Below, piece after piece: positions 43,152 through 51,059 of a DNA stretch of 64,000 bases. Both the position numbers and the translations under genes were made by a program. Position 1 is the first letter of the stretch; each line of letters opens with the position of its first letter. Where the stretch lies: positions 3,565,001 through 3,629,000 of the forward strand of contig NZ_JIAL01000001.1 in assembly GCF_000688455.1 (NCBI RefSeq), given 5' to 3'. This stretch comes from Pseudacidobacterium ailaaui (GTDB taxonomy: Bacteria; Acidobacteriota; Terriglobia; Terriglobales; Acidobacteriaceae). The notes under the pieces are model-generated. The model searched no databases and had not been told where the DNA came from. It saw only the letters and a program-made list of their open reading frames with translations.

Positions 43152-44159
43152 ATGAAGTCTGGGGAGCTTGCGGAGCGTCTGGGTGCAGCCTGCCATGGCA
43201 ACGCGGATCTTGAGCTGACCGGAGTTGCAGCCATTGAGAATGCCGGTCCTGGAGATGTAACGTTTGTTGCGAATCCACGATATACGGCCTTGGCCAGGAA
43301 CACGAGAGCGGGGGCGGTCCTGGTGGCGCCAGACTTTCCGGAAATTCAAGCCACAACACTGCGCATTGAGAATCCTTATTTGGCCTGGGCACGTGTTCTT
43401 GAGATGTTTCACCCCGCACCCAAATATCCTCCCGGGATTCATCCCACCGCTGTGATTGCTGCTTCTGCGCAAATCGGCGAAGGGGCCTCGATTGGGCCCT
43501 ACGCCGTGATCGGAGACAACTGCGTCATCGGAAAACGCGCCACACTGCTTCCTCACGTGGTGATTTATCCAAATGTGCGAATCGGGGACGATTTCCTTGC
43601 CCATGCTCACTCGGTCGTGCGTGAAGGATGCGTGCTGGGAGACCGTGTGGTGCTGCAAAATGGCGTGATCGTGGGAGGCGACGGTTTCGGCTTTGCCAAA
43701 GACCAGGCGGGACACTGGCAGAAGATTGTCCAGCCCGGACCAGTAGTACTGGAAGATGATGTTGAAATCCAGTCTAATTCGTGCATTGACCGCGCCAGCG
43801 TGGGAGAAACACGCATTGCAAGAGGGGCAAAAATCGACAACCTGGTACAGGTGGGGCACAGTTCTACTGTGGGCGAGGACACTCTGCTATGCGCACAGGT
43901 TGGGTTGGCCGGTTCCACGCATATCGGTAAAAGCGCCATTCTGGCCGGTCAGGTAGGGGTGGCGGGGCATTGCCATCTTGGCGACCGGGTGATTGTGACG
44001 GCACAGTCCGGTATTGGCGGAGACGTTGAGGAAGGAAAGGTGGTCAGCGGATCACCTGCGTATGACAATAAGCAGTGGCTTCGGGTTTCAGCCTTGATGC
44101 CGAGGCTGCCGGAGATTCTTAAACGGCTGGAGCGTGCCGTGAAAAAAACAGCCGAATAA
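43152..44159 (+). CDS. lpxD: UDP-3-O-(3-hydroxyacyl)glucosamine N-acyltransferase
   Basis: A protein of about 335 residues that adds the N-linked hydroxyacyl chain in lipid A synthesis. The N-terminal uridine-binding domain is followed by left-handed beta-helix hexapeptide repeats (IHPTAVIAASAQIGEGASIGPYAVIGDNCVIG). The catalytic His is in NLVQVGHSSTVGE and a second conserved His in GVAGHCHLGDRV. The segment GGDGFGFAKD is diagnostic for LpxD. I start at MKSGELAERLG, the family's usual beginning; the open frame extends 28 codons upstream, where another ATG occurs (MEVSKLG). Its presence implies a lipopolysaccharide outer membrane. Confidence 0.94.
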   Translation: MKSGELAERLGAACHGNADLELTGVAAIENAGPGDVTFVANPRYTALARNTRAGAVLVAPDFPEIQATTLRIENPYLAWARVLEMFHPAPKYPPGIHPTAVIAASAQIGEGASIGPYAVIGDNCVIGKRATLLPHVVIYPNVRIGDDFLAHAHSVVREGCVLGDRVVLQNGVIVGGDGFGFAKDQAGHWQKIVQPGPVVLEDDVEIQSNSCIDRASVGETRIARGAKIDNLVQVGHSSTVGEDTLLCAQVGLAGSTHIGKSAILAGQVGVAGHCHLGDRVIVTAQSGIGGDVEEGKVVSGSPAYDNKQWLRVSALMPRLPEILKRLERAVKKTAE

Positions 44160-44253
44160 GAAGGCTCCTATAGTTCTATAGAACGGAAGAAAACGGTGAG
44201 GGAACGCTGGAAAGATTGCAGCTTTCCACGCGAGAACCGCATCCCACCTAACA

Positions 44254-45057
44254 ATGCCACCAGAAGAGACAGAGATCAAAGAGGTTGGCGTGCAGACGCC
44301 GACTGAAACTCCCGTCCGCGTGCTGCTGCTGGACGATCAGGAGGAAAACCTCCTGCTGCGCTCCACAATTCTGCGCAAGTACGGATATATGACCCAGACT
44401 GCTTCCACAATTGAAGAAGCGGAATCCTTGCTGGACACGATTGATATTGCAGTGCTGGACTATCATCTGGGGGCGGGAAAATTCGGCACATCCGTAGCAG
44501 CAGTCCTGCGAGAACGCCATCCGGAGGTCCCGATTATTATCCTTTCAGCAACACTGGAAAGGCGCTTTGGTGGTCCGGAGGACATGCACCTGCTGAAAGG
44601 ACACAGCTCTATCGATGACCTAGTAGCCGCGCTCCGCACTTTCGAAGCAAAAATGCGCGGGAAACCGGTTGTGGTGGATGCGCGAGAGTTTTTCTATTCC
44701 CGCATCAACATGGCCATGGGCGATGATGTGGTCTTGGAGGTCCTGGACGCAAACGGCATCTGGCAGTATGTGAATGAAACCTGCGCACGCCTGCTGGAGC
44801 ATCCGCGTGAATGGTTTCCAGGACGCAACATGTTTGAAGAAATGCCCGATCTGGCCTCCGACTGGCGAGAGATCCTCCGCACGGTAGCAGAGGCACGCGA
44901 AACCTATATTGACCGTACGTATCGCGGGCTGCTGAACCTTCCGCGCAAGGGTGAGGAATGGGTCTGGAATGTAGTCGCGTTTCCCCTGACTCTGCATTCG
45001 GGCAAAACCGGAGTTGTGCTAACTGCGCGGATCCTGGAGCGGAAGACTACGTTATAA
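44254..45057 (+). CDS. response regulator with REC and PAS domains
   Basis: A 267-residue protein. The REC domain (about residues 20-130) has acidic pocket residues in LLLDDQEE, the phospho-acceptor Asp in IAVLDYHLG and the conserved Ser in IIILSATLE; the usual late Lys is in LLKGHSS. A PAS domain follows (about residues 148-260: EVLDANGIWQYVNETCARLLEH, then the PAC-like EWVWNVVAFPLTLHSG). No output domain such as DNA binding or kinase is visible, so it may act by protein contact. No histidine kinase lies nearby. Confidence 0.85.
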   Translation: MPPEETEIKEVGVQTPTETPVRVLLLDDQEENLLLRSTILRKYGYMTQTASTIEEAESLLDTIDIAVLDYHLGAGKFGTSVAAVLRERHPEVPIIILSATLERRFGGPEDMHLLKGHSSIDDLVAALRTFEAKMRGKPVVVDAREFFYSRINMAMGDDVVLEVLDANGIWQYVNETCARLLEHPREWFPGRNMFEEMPDLASDWREILRTVAEARETYIDRTYRGLLNLPRKGEEWVWNVVAFPLTLHSGKTGVVLTARILERKTTL

Positions 45058-45388
45058 GGAACAGCGCCAGACCCCCCTTTTAGGCCTGGGATATTCAGAC
45101 GAACGTGTTGCAAAATCCACATCTCTTCAAGATGTAGGGCACCCGTTATACGCTGTAATTTGCGACAACTTTGATTATCTGTCCCCTTGAATCGAATTCC
45201 ATGTACTCCCCGGTTTCTGTTCCCTTTTGATTGGCGTCATCGAGGATGATGGAAGACGGTCCCCGCATTCCATCTACCAACTCAAACTTCAGGTTTGGAT
45301 ATGCTTCATTTCTCCAGTTGCCTGAGGATCGCGTTTTATCAGAGATTCTCCGAACCAGCAGAAGTATTTACTATAAGACGGTGTGAAA
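45058..45388. other. intergenic region holding a gene remnant
   Basis: About 330 bases. The right half encodes a SnoaL-like fragment on the minus strand; the remainder has no recognisable content. A promoter for the small lipoprotein gene may lie near 45369-45376 (ACTATAAG), unconfirmed. Confidence 0.5.
45146..45300 (-). pseudogene. SnoaL/NTF2-like protein, C-terminal remnant
   Basis: About 51 codons ending in TAA read NEAYPNLKFELVDG, GPSSIILDDANQKGTETGEY and GQIIKVVANYSV. This is the end of a SnoaL-like nuclear transport factor 2 fold. No start codon is available in frame: a stop occurs upstream and the N-terminal helices are missing. It is probably debris of a deleted gene. Confidence 0.55.
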
Positions 45389-45775
45389 ATGCGCATGAAC
45401 AGTTGGATCTCTTGGACACGGCGGACAGCAGCCACCCTCTTCCTGGTTCTTATCGCTTGTTTCATAGCGGGATGTCGTTCCCCCTATATAACGGCCACGA
45501 TTACAAACCAAAGTGGTGGCCCACTTTCTCTCATTGAAGTGGATTACCCCAGTGCGAGCTTCGGTGTCGGCTCGCTGGCTCCGGGGGCGCAATACCACTA
45601 TCGCTTTAAGATTCTGGGGAGTGGTCCGGTCAAAATCCAATTTACGGACGCATCGGGAAAAGAACATGCTTTCTCAGGACCAGCGTTGAGGGAGAGACAG
45701 GAAGGCAATCTGGCAATTACTGTCGAAAAGAATGCAGAGGTCTCGTGGGGGCTCAAACTCACCGCATCCAAATAA
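45389..45775 (+). CDS. small exported lipoprotein
   Basis: A protein of about 128 residues with a basic start, a hydrophobic stretch and a lipobox (LVLIACFIAGCRSP). The mature part (about 95 residues) is beta-strand rich (ITATITNQSGGPLSLIEVDYP, YHYRFKILGSGPVKIQF). I do not recognise a family. Possible starts are GTG 45383, ATG 45389 and ATG 45395. The proline-rich ORF follows 2 bases after its stop. Confidence 0.65.
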   Translation: MRMNSWISWTRRTAATLFLVLIACFIAGCRSPYITATITNQSGGPLSLIEVDYPSASFGVGSLAPGAQYHYRFKILGSGPVKIQFTDASGKEHAFSGPALRERQEGNLAITVEKNAEVSWGLKLTASK

Positions 45776-45777
45776 AC

Positions 45778-46026
45778 ATGCAAACTTTTAACCTAGATCC
45801 AGTACTGCTTGCCAAAGCTTCCGCCCCTGGCGAAAAACCCTATCCTCCTGTAACTCCAGACCCTGATCCGAAGCCAAGGCCCGATCCAGAGCCAGAACCA
45901 GGATTTGGACCGGACGTTGTCCCTGTGAAAGAGCCTGAGCCGGAAGATGTACCAGACGTAACGCCACCCTCACCAGAACCTTTACACGCGCTGCGTTACA
46001 CCAACGAGGTTATTGCAGCAGACTGA
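45778..46026 (+). CDS. small proline- and acid-rich hypothetical protein
   Basis: An 82-residue ORF starting MQTFNLDPVLLAKASA. Its centre is a run of Pro-Asp, Pro-Lys and Pro-Glu units (PDPDPKPRPDPEPEP), giving an extended, rod-like or disordered segment. It starts 2 bases after the lipoprotein stop, suggesting coupling, and its last 31 bases overlap the convergent end of the nitrate transporter gene. There is no signal peptide. Real but of unknown function, or an ORF by chance; I lean towards real because of the spacing. Confidence 0.45.
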   Translation: MQTFNLDPVLLAKASAPGEKPYPPVTPDPDPKPRPDPEPEPGFGPDVVPVKEPEPEDVPDVTPPSPEPLHALRYTNEVIAAD

Positions 46027-47240
46027 GCTTCCACCGGATGCAAGGCGCGGCCGCCCGCACCTACCCAGGAGCGGGTCCACTGGCGGGCGACGATTCGCAT
46101 CATGGCGAACACGAGAAACGCGATTCCGATATAGAGAAGAAACCCTGGCGCATAGGAGCCAAAATGTTGCCTGGACTGTCCCAGCAGGTTGGGGAGGATG
46201 GAGCCGCCCAGTGCACCGATTTCGCCAATCATGCCGCCGGCTACAGCAGTCGTCACAGGCCAGCGGAGGGGAACAAGCTGAAAGGTTGCTCCATTTCCTG
46301 CTCCAAGCGCCGCAAAGCAAAGCATGAAGAGCAGAGTGGTAACCGTGAGTGAAGGGGACGCTGTCAGTCCCAGCAGTCCGGCAATTGCGATTACAAAAAC
46401 ATAGGTCAAAGTGGTGATTCCGCCCAGGCGGTCTGCAAGCCATCCGCCGACGACGCGCGTCATGCTTCCGGTAAGTGTGGCAAGCACGGTAAGCGATCCA
46501 GCCTCTACCTTGGAGACGTGAAACTGCTTGAAGTAAAACGAAGGCAGGAATGTGGCAAGGCCTAGGAACCCACCAAAGGTGATGATGTAAATAAGATTGA
46601 AGGCCCAGCCGTCTTTTTCCCAGAGGCAGCTTAAGTGCTCTTTCAGGCTCTGGTGCTCAATGTCTGGAGGCTCTTTTGCAAAAAAGATCATGACCAGAAG
46701 CGGGAGCATCATAAAGAGCGCGGCGAACCCATAAACATGCTGCCATCCAAAATGCTGCGCGAGGCGTGGCGCAAATAATGCGGCAACCGCAGTACCACTG
46801 TTCCCCGCCCCCGCGATGCCCATCGCAAGACCTTTGTACTTTTTAGGAAACCAGCCCGAACCCAGAGAAAGCGCTACGCCAAAACTTGCTCCGGCAATGC
46901 CAAGAAGCACACCCATGGCGAGAACATCGTGGTATGTTTTTACAAAAAGAAAACCATAGAGAAGCGCCAACACGATGGCTGACATCTCTACGATTGCAGC
47001 ACTTTTTCGCCCGATGTACTGCGAAAGCACACCAAGAGGAAAGCGCATCAGCGCGCCTGCAAAAGTGGGAATGGAAACCATCAGTCCAACCTGGCCCTGC
47101 GTGAGGTGAAACTGCTCGGAGATGAATGGTCCCATCGCTCCATTCAGCACCCATACGGCAAAGCTGAAATCGAAATATAGAAATGCAGCAAACAATGTAG
47201 GAATATGACCTGATTCACGAAATGCTTTCAGTCCTGCCAT
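45996..47240 (-). CDS. nitrate/nitrite transporter, NNP family of MFS
   Basis: A 414-residue MFS protein with about 12 membrane segments. The two nitrate signatures are present in variant form: GASFGVALSLGSGWFPKKYKGLAMGIAGAGNSGTAVA in TM5 and GAGNGATFQLVPLRWP in the second half. The arginine in ALMRFPLGVLSQ corresponds to the substrate arginine of TM2. GGAGG precedes the ATG. It is the last gene of the nitrate-assimilation run and should bring in nitrate. Confidence 0.92.
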   Translation of the reverse strand: MAGLKAFRESGHIPTLFAAFLYFDFSFAVWVLNGAMGPFISEQFHLTQGQVGLMVSIPTFAGALMRFPLGVLSQYIGRKSAAIVEMSAIVLALLYGFLFVKTYHDVLAMGVLLGIAGASFGVALSLGSGWFPKKYKGLAMGIAGAGNSGTAVAALFAPRLAQHFGWQHVYGFAALFMMLPLLVMIFFAKEPPDIEHQSLKEHLSCLWEKDGWAFNLIYIITFGGFLGLATFLPSFYFKQFHVSKVEAGSLTVLATLTGSMTRVVGGWLADRLGGITTLTYVFVIAIAGLLGLTASPSLTVTTLLFMLCFAALGAGNGATFQLVPLRWPVTTAVAGGMIGEIGALGGSILPNLLGQSRQHFGSYAPGFLLYIGIAFLVFAMMRIVARQWTRSWVGAGGRALHPVEAQSAAITSLV

Positions 47241-47306
47241 GATGTTCCTCCCAAAGACATGTATTGGAATACCTCATCGAAGCTTTTTCGCCGCTGGGCC
47301 TGGGGG

Positions 47307-49484
47307 TCATCGGCGGCCTTCGTTTGGTGCAGACCGCTCCACGCGCACGGCGCATTGTTTAAAGTTTGGTTCCCGTGAAATGGGATCGTAGGCTCCGAGC
47401 GTGACCAGATTCGAGTTGGATTCTGCAAAGTGAAAGGGCATGAATACCTGCCCCGGTGCAACAATACCGGTGATTCGCAGTTCGACATTCTTTACGCTGC
47501 TACGGCGTGAAATGATGGTGACACGATCGTATGGCTTCAGGCGCAGGCGCGATGCGTCGGCGGGATTCATCTCCAGCCATGCATTGGGGACCATGTTCTG
47601 CAGCAGGGCAACCTGGGCCGTTTTTGTGCGAGTGTGCCAGTGTTCCACCGTGCGTCCGGTATTGAGAATGAACGGATATTCTTCGTCAGGCTGTTCAACA
47701 AATGGCTCCCAGGGAACGGCATGGAAGCGCGCTTTACCGTCCGGATACTGGAAGACTCCGTCCTGATAGAGACGCGGACCACCCCACTGGATTCCGCCGC
47801 GCTCTTCGATCTCTTTCCAGGTGAATTTGCTGTAATCACAAAGTCGACCCTCTGAGACGCGCTGCCATTCCCGGAACGCGTCTTCCGGGCCTTGCCAACC
47901 AGGATAGAGTTCATCACGCACGCCCAGACGTTCAGCAAGATCAAGAAAGATGTCAAAGTCCGGCCGCGCTTCGCCCGGGGGCGAAACAAGGCGATTTACT
48001 TTGCTGACTCTCCGCTCAGAGTTTGTGAAGGTCCCTTCCTTCTCGCCCCAGATCGCAGCAGGCAATACCAGATGAGCAAATTCAGCGGTGGGCGTAGGAT
48101 AAAAACCATCCTGCACTACAAGAAAATCAAGACGGCGCATTGCATCTTCAAACAGTCCGTAATTCGGAAAGGAGACGGCAGGGTTGGTTGCGATGATCCA
48201 CAAGGCCTTGATTTTTCCTGCAACCGCGGCCTCGATCAAATCAGGATAAGCAAGACCCCTCGCTGCAGGAATGCGGTCCACAGGGATGTTCCAGATGCGC
48301 GCAAGCTCTTCGCGGTCTGCAGGATTTTCAAATTTGCGATATCCAGGCAATCCTGAAGTAAAGCCGCTTTCCCGAGTGCCCATCGCATTGCACTGTCCTG
48401 TAATAGAAAAGGGAGCGGCCCCAATGCGGCCGATGTTCCCCGTCATTAAAGCAAGATTATTGATGGCGGCAACCGTGACCGCGCCCTGCGTCGAGTGGTT
48501 GACCCCCATCGTCCATCCGATCCATGCTGCTTTTGCGCGTCCATAAAGGCGCGCCACGCGAAGGATGGTTTCCTGGTCCAAGCCAGTGATTGAAGCCACG
48601 CGCTCTGGGGTGTATTCCTGCACATGTGCCGAGAAGGCCTCATATCCTGAAGTGTGCTGCGCGATGTAGTTTTCATCCACCATACCTTCACGGATGAGGA
48701 CATGCGCGATGCCATTGAGCAAAGCGATGTCACTCCGGGGCTTGATGGGCAGATGGATGTCGGCCATCATCGCAGTCTTGGTTACGCGCGGGTCCACGAC
48801 AATGAGGGTGCGCTGATGGTTGCGGTCCAGGCGCTGGCAAAGCAGCGGATGATTGTCGGCAATGTTGGCGCCAATGAGAAAAATAACATCGGCGTGCTCC
48901 AAATCCGCATAAGCTCCGGGCGGCCCATCGCTACCGAAGGAAAGCTTGTATCCGCTGACTGCGCTGGCCATGCAAAGCGTAGTGTTGCCATCATAGTTCG
49001 GGGTCCGGAAGCCAAGCTGCACGAGCTTACCCAGGGTATAAAACTCCTCGGTAACAAGCTGACCGGTGCTGATGACGGCAAAGGCCCCCGGTCCATACTT
49101 CTCCTGGACAGAGCGCACACGCCGAACCATGGTACTCAGCGCCTCATCCCAGCTGATGCGGGCCATGGCGCCTTTTTTGCGCAACAGCGGATAGCGCGCG
49201 CGGCCTGGGGCGGTGAGGATATGATGCTCACTCAGTCCTTTGGGACATAGCTTTCCGGAATTTACGGGGTGTTCCGGATTTCCTCGCACTGCAACGGCTT
49301 TGCCCTTGCGAATGCCAACCAGCATCCCACATCCGACCGAGCAGTATCCGCAGGTGGTCTTTATCCAGTGTTCAGCAATTCGAGAGGCCGAGATCATACC
49401 GGCTTCTGCATCGTAGCCATAGGCATATTTCCCCCGCAAAGTATCCAGTCCCAACATCTGGCGGAGGCGCGCAATGGTGCTCAT
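47307..49484 (-). CDS. molybdopterin nitrate reductase, assimilatory type
   Basis: A 725-residue molybdoenzyme of the NasC/NarB/NapA group that reduces nitrate to nitrite. A 4Fe-4S cluster is bound by Cys45, Cys48, Cys52 and Cys80 (CGYCSVGCG ... LCPKG). The molybdenum ligand is Cys171 in NTTLCMASAVSGYKLSFGSDGPPG. The C-terminal MGD-binding domain is complete (ILNTGRTVEHWHTRTKT). No Tat signal is present, so it is cytoplasmic, as expected for assimilation. The start overlaps the stop of the DmsBC-type gene by 4 bases (ATGA). Confidence 0.94.
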   Translation of the reverse strand: MSTIARLRQMLGLDTLRGKYAYGYDAEAGMISASRIAEHWIKTTCGYCSVGCGMLVGIRKGKAVAVRGNPEHPVNSGKLCPKGLSEHHILTAPGRARYPLLRKKGAMARISWDEALSTMVRRVRSVQEKYGPGAFAVISTGQLVTEEFYTLGKLVQLGFRTPNYDGNTTLCMASAVSGYKLSFGSDGPPGAYADLEHADVIFLIGANIADNHPLLCQRLDRNHQRTLIVVDPRVTKTAMMADIHLPIKPRSDIALLNGIAHVLIREGMVDENYIAQHTSGYEAFSAHVQEYTPERVASITGLDQETILRVARLYGRAKAAWIGWTMGVNHSTQGAVTVAAINNLALMTGNIGRIGAAPFSITGQCNAMGTRESGFTSGLPGYRKFENPADREELARIWNIPVDRIPAARGLAYPDLIEAAVAGKIKALWIIATNPAVSFPNYGLFEDAMRRLDFLVVQDGFYPTPTAEFAHLVLPAAIWGEKEGTFTNSERRVSKVNRLVSPPGEARPDFDIFLDLAERLGVRDELYPGWQGPEDAFREWQRVSEGRLCDYSKFTWKEIEERGGIQWGGPRLYQDGVFQYPDGKARFHAVPWEPFVEQPDEEYPFILNTGRTVEHWHTRTKTAQVALLQNMVPNAWLEMNPADASRLRLKPYDRVTIISRRSSVKNVELRITGIVAPGQVFMPFHFAESNSNLVTLGAYDPISREPNFKQCAVRVERSAPNEGRR

Positions 49485-50986
49485 TCATGTCCTCCGCGAA
49501 CAAAAGTAAGGGCCATGTTGAGCGGCACGACAGAAACAAAGAACAGATAACGGGAGAGTAGAACTCCACATACCGCAAAGGCGGAAGCCAGAGCAGCATG
49601 ATTGCCGGCACACAGCATGGCCAGCCCAACCAGAGCAAAGGACATGAGTAGCAGCGCACGCAGTCTGGGAGTACATAACAAAGCTGCACTCGCCCGCTTT
49701 TCAAAGAGGTTGGCGTGATAGAGGCGCAGCAATTTGATTCCCAGGTTCGCAGTCCAGGAAAAACCAGACAGCCACAGCAGACGCGCGTTCCATGGAAGGC
49801 CTGTTTGTATCATTAGCGGTGTGCAGGCAAACCCAAGCAGGGCGGCGCTCAAAAGGAAATCCGTCGGAGTATGGACCATGTTCCAAGCTGGTCGCGCCGG
49901 CACAAGATAAATGAAAGCGCTGGCCACAATACCGGACAAGCCAGCGATGAGCGCCAACCAGCCAAGGACCACAGGAGCGCCCTGCGGAAATATACGCACC
50001 CAGGAAGTCGCGGTGGCGAGCGCAAGTGCTCCGGAAAACAGCCCAAACAGCAACACCTCACGGCTCAGCCAGGAGCGCCGCCACATCTTAAGAGCACGCC
50101 ACGCATAGGCTGGCCTGCCAAGATGAAAGACCGATATGTTCAGTGCGATACTGGTGGCGAAAAGAAGGATTGTCAGGACACCTTTCCCCGCCGCATGAAA
50201 TAGCAGAACCCCGAAAAGTGAGCCAACGACCATCTGCATCAGGACGGTCATCAAAACAAGCGAAAGATGGGCATGTTCGGGACGGATACGGTCTGTATCC
50301 ACGCGCTCCAGGACCACCGAAGTATTTTTGGGCAAGGTAATGCGGGTGGTAGAAAGCGTCTGTCCAGCCGCGGGCATTCCTGGGGATTCGGCGGCGGAGT
50401 AGTCGGCCCGCCACTCGGCAATGTTCACGATCTCCACTTCAATGGCACGTTCTGGACAAGCGTTGACACAGGCTGGCTCAAATCCTTCCGCTAGGCGGCC
50501 GTAACACATGTCGCACTTGCCTACGACACCCCGTTCAGGATTGAACTGCGGAACACTGTAAGGACAGTTCCAGACGCAATACTGACAGCCGATGCACGCT
50601 TCAGCCGAATGCAGGACAATGCCGGTGAGCGGATCTTTGGTATATGCATTGACGGGACATCCGCGCAGACAATCAGGATCGAGACAGTGGTTACAACCCA
50701 TCGAGAGATAGTGCCGTCTGGTATGCGGCCATTCACCTCCCTCAATTTCACCAATGCGCCGCCAATGAATTGTGGCCGGATTGCCGTTCTGCTCGTTACA
50801 GGCGACTTCACAGGAACGGCAACCGATGCACTTTGTCATGTCGAAGTGAAAGCGGTATTGCTCACCGGCGCGCGGGAAGCGATCAGGTATCAGAGGAGCG
50901 CTTTGTGTCGCTGCGTCCGCATCCCCGGTCGTCACGCGTACAAAGCTGTCGCTGGTTCCAATGCGCTCATGTAGCGGCAAAGACAC
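49481..50986 (-). CDS. fused DmsB-type 4Fe-4S ferredoxin and DmsC-type membrane anchor
   Basis: A protein of about 500 residues joining two subunits. The N-terminal part (to about residue 190) has four Cys clusters of the DmsB/NrfC type: CIGCRSCEVACNEQNG, CNHCLDPDCLRGCP, CIGCQYCVWNCP and CDMC ... CVNACP. The C-terminal part has about eight hydrophobic segments of the DmsC/NrfD type (LVLMTVLMQMVVGSLFGVLLF onward). It would carry electrons from membrane quinol to the nitrate reductase encoded next to it. I start at a GTG (VSLPLHERIG) with GAGGGAA upstream; the frame is open to 51043. Confidence 0.88.
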   Translation of the reverse strand: MSLPLHERIGTSDSFVRVTTGDADAATQSAPLIPDRFPRAGEQYRFHFDMTKCIGCRSCEVACNEQNGNPATIHWRRIGEIEGGEWPHTRRHYLSMGCNHCLDPDCLRGCPVNAYTKDPLTGIVLHSAEACIGCQYCVWNCPYSVPQFNPERGVVGKCDMCYGRLAEGFEPACVNACPERAIEVEIVNIAEWRADYSAAESPGMPAAGQTLSTTRITLPKNTSVVLERVDTDRIRPEHAHLSLVLMTVLMQMVVGSLFGVLLFHAAGKGVLTILLFATSIALNISVFHLGRPAYAWRALKMWRRSWLSREVLLFGLFSGALALATATSWVRIFPQGAPVVLGWLALIAGLSGIVASAFIYLVPARPAWNMVHTPTDFLLSAALLGFACTPLMIQTGLPWNARLLWLSGFSWTANLGIKLLRLYHANLFEKRASAALLCTPRLRALLLMSFALVGLAMLCAGNHAALASAFAVCGVLLSRYLFFVSVVPLNMALTFVRGGHE

Positions 50987-51059
50987 GTATCGGTTCCCTC
51001 TTGTTTGAAAGGTCTGATGGTTGCAACTTTTTGTGAACGGCAAGCGGCCAGTGTTTCCG

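Noticed and set aside
43450-44060. Repeated coding pattern within lpxD
   Set aside because: These are the hexapeptide repeats of the beta-helix, normal for the family.
44168-44186. CTATAG...CTATAG inverted repeat after lpxD
   Set aside because: Short and AT-rich with no T-run; could not be assigned a role.
45371-45667. 98-codon minus-strand ORF over the small lipoprotein gene
   Set aside because: Complement of a signal-peptide/lipobox gene; no start signal.
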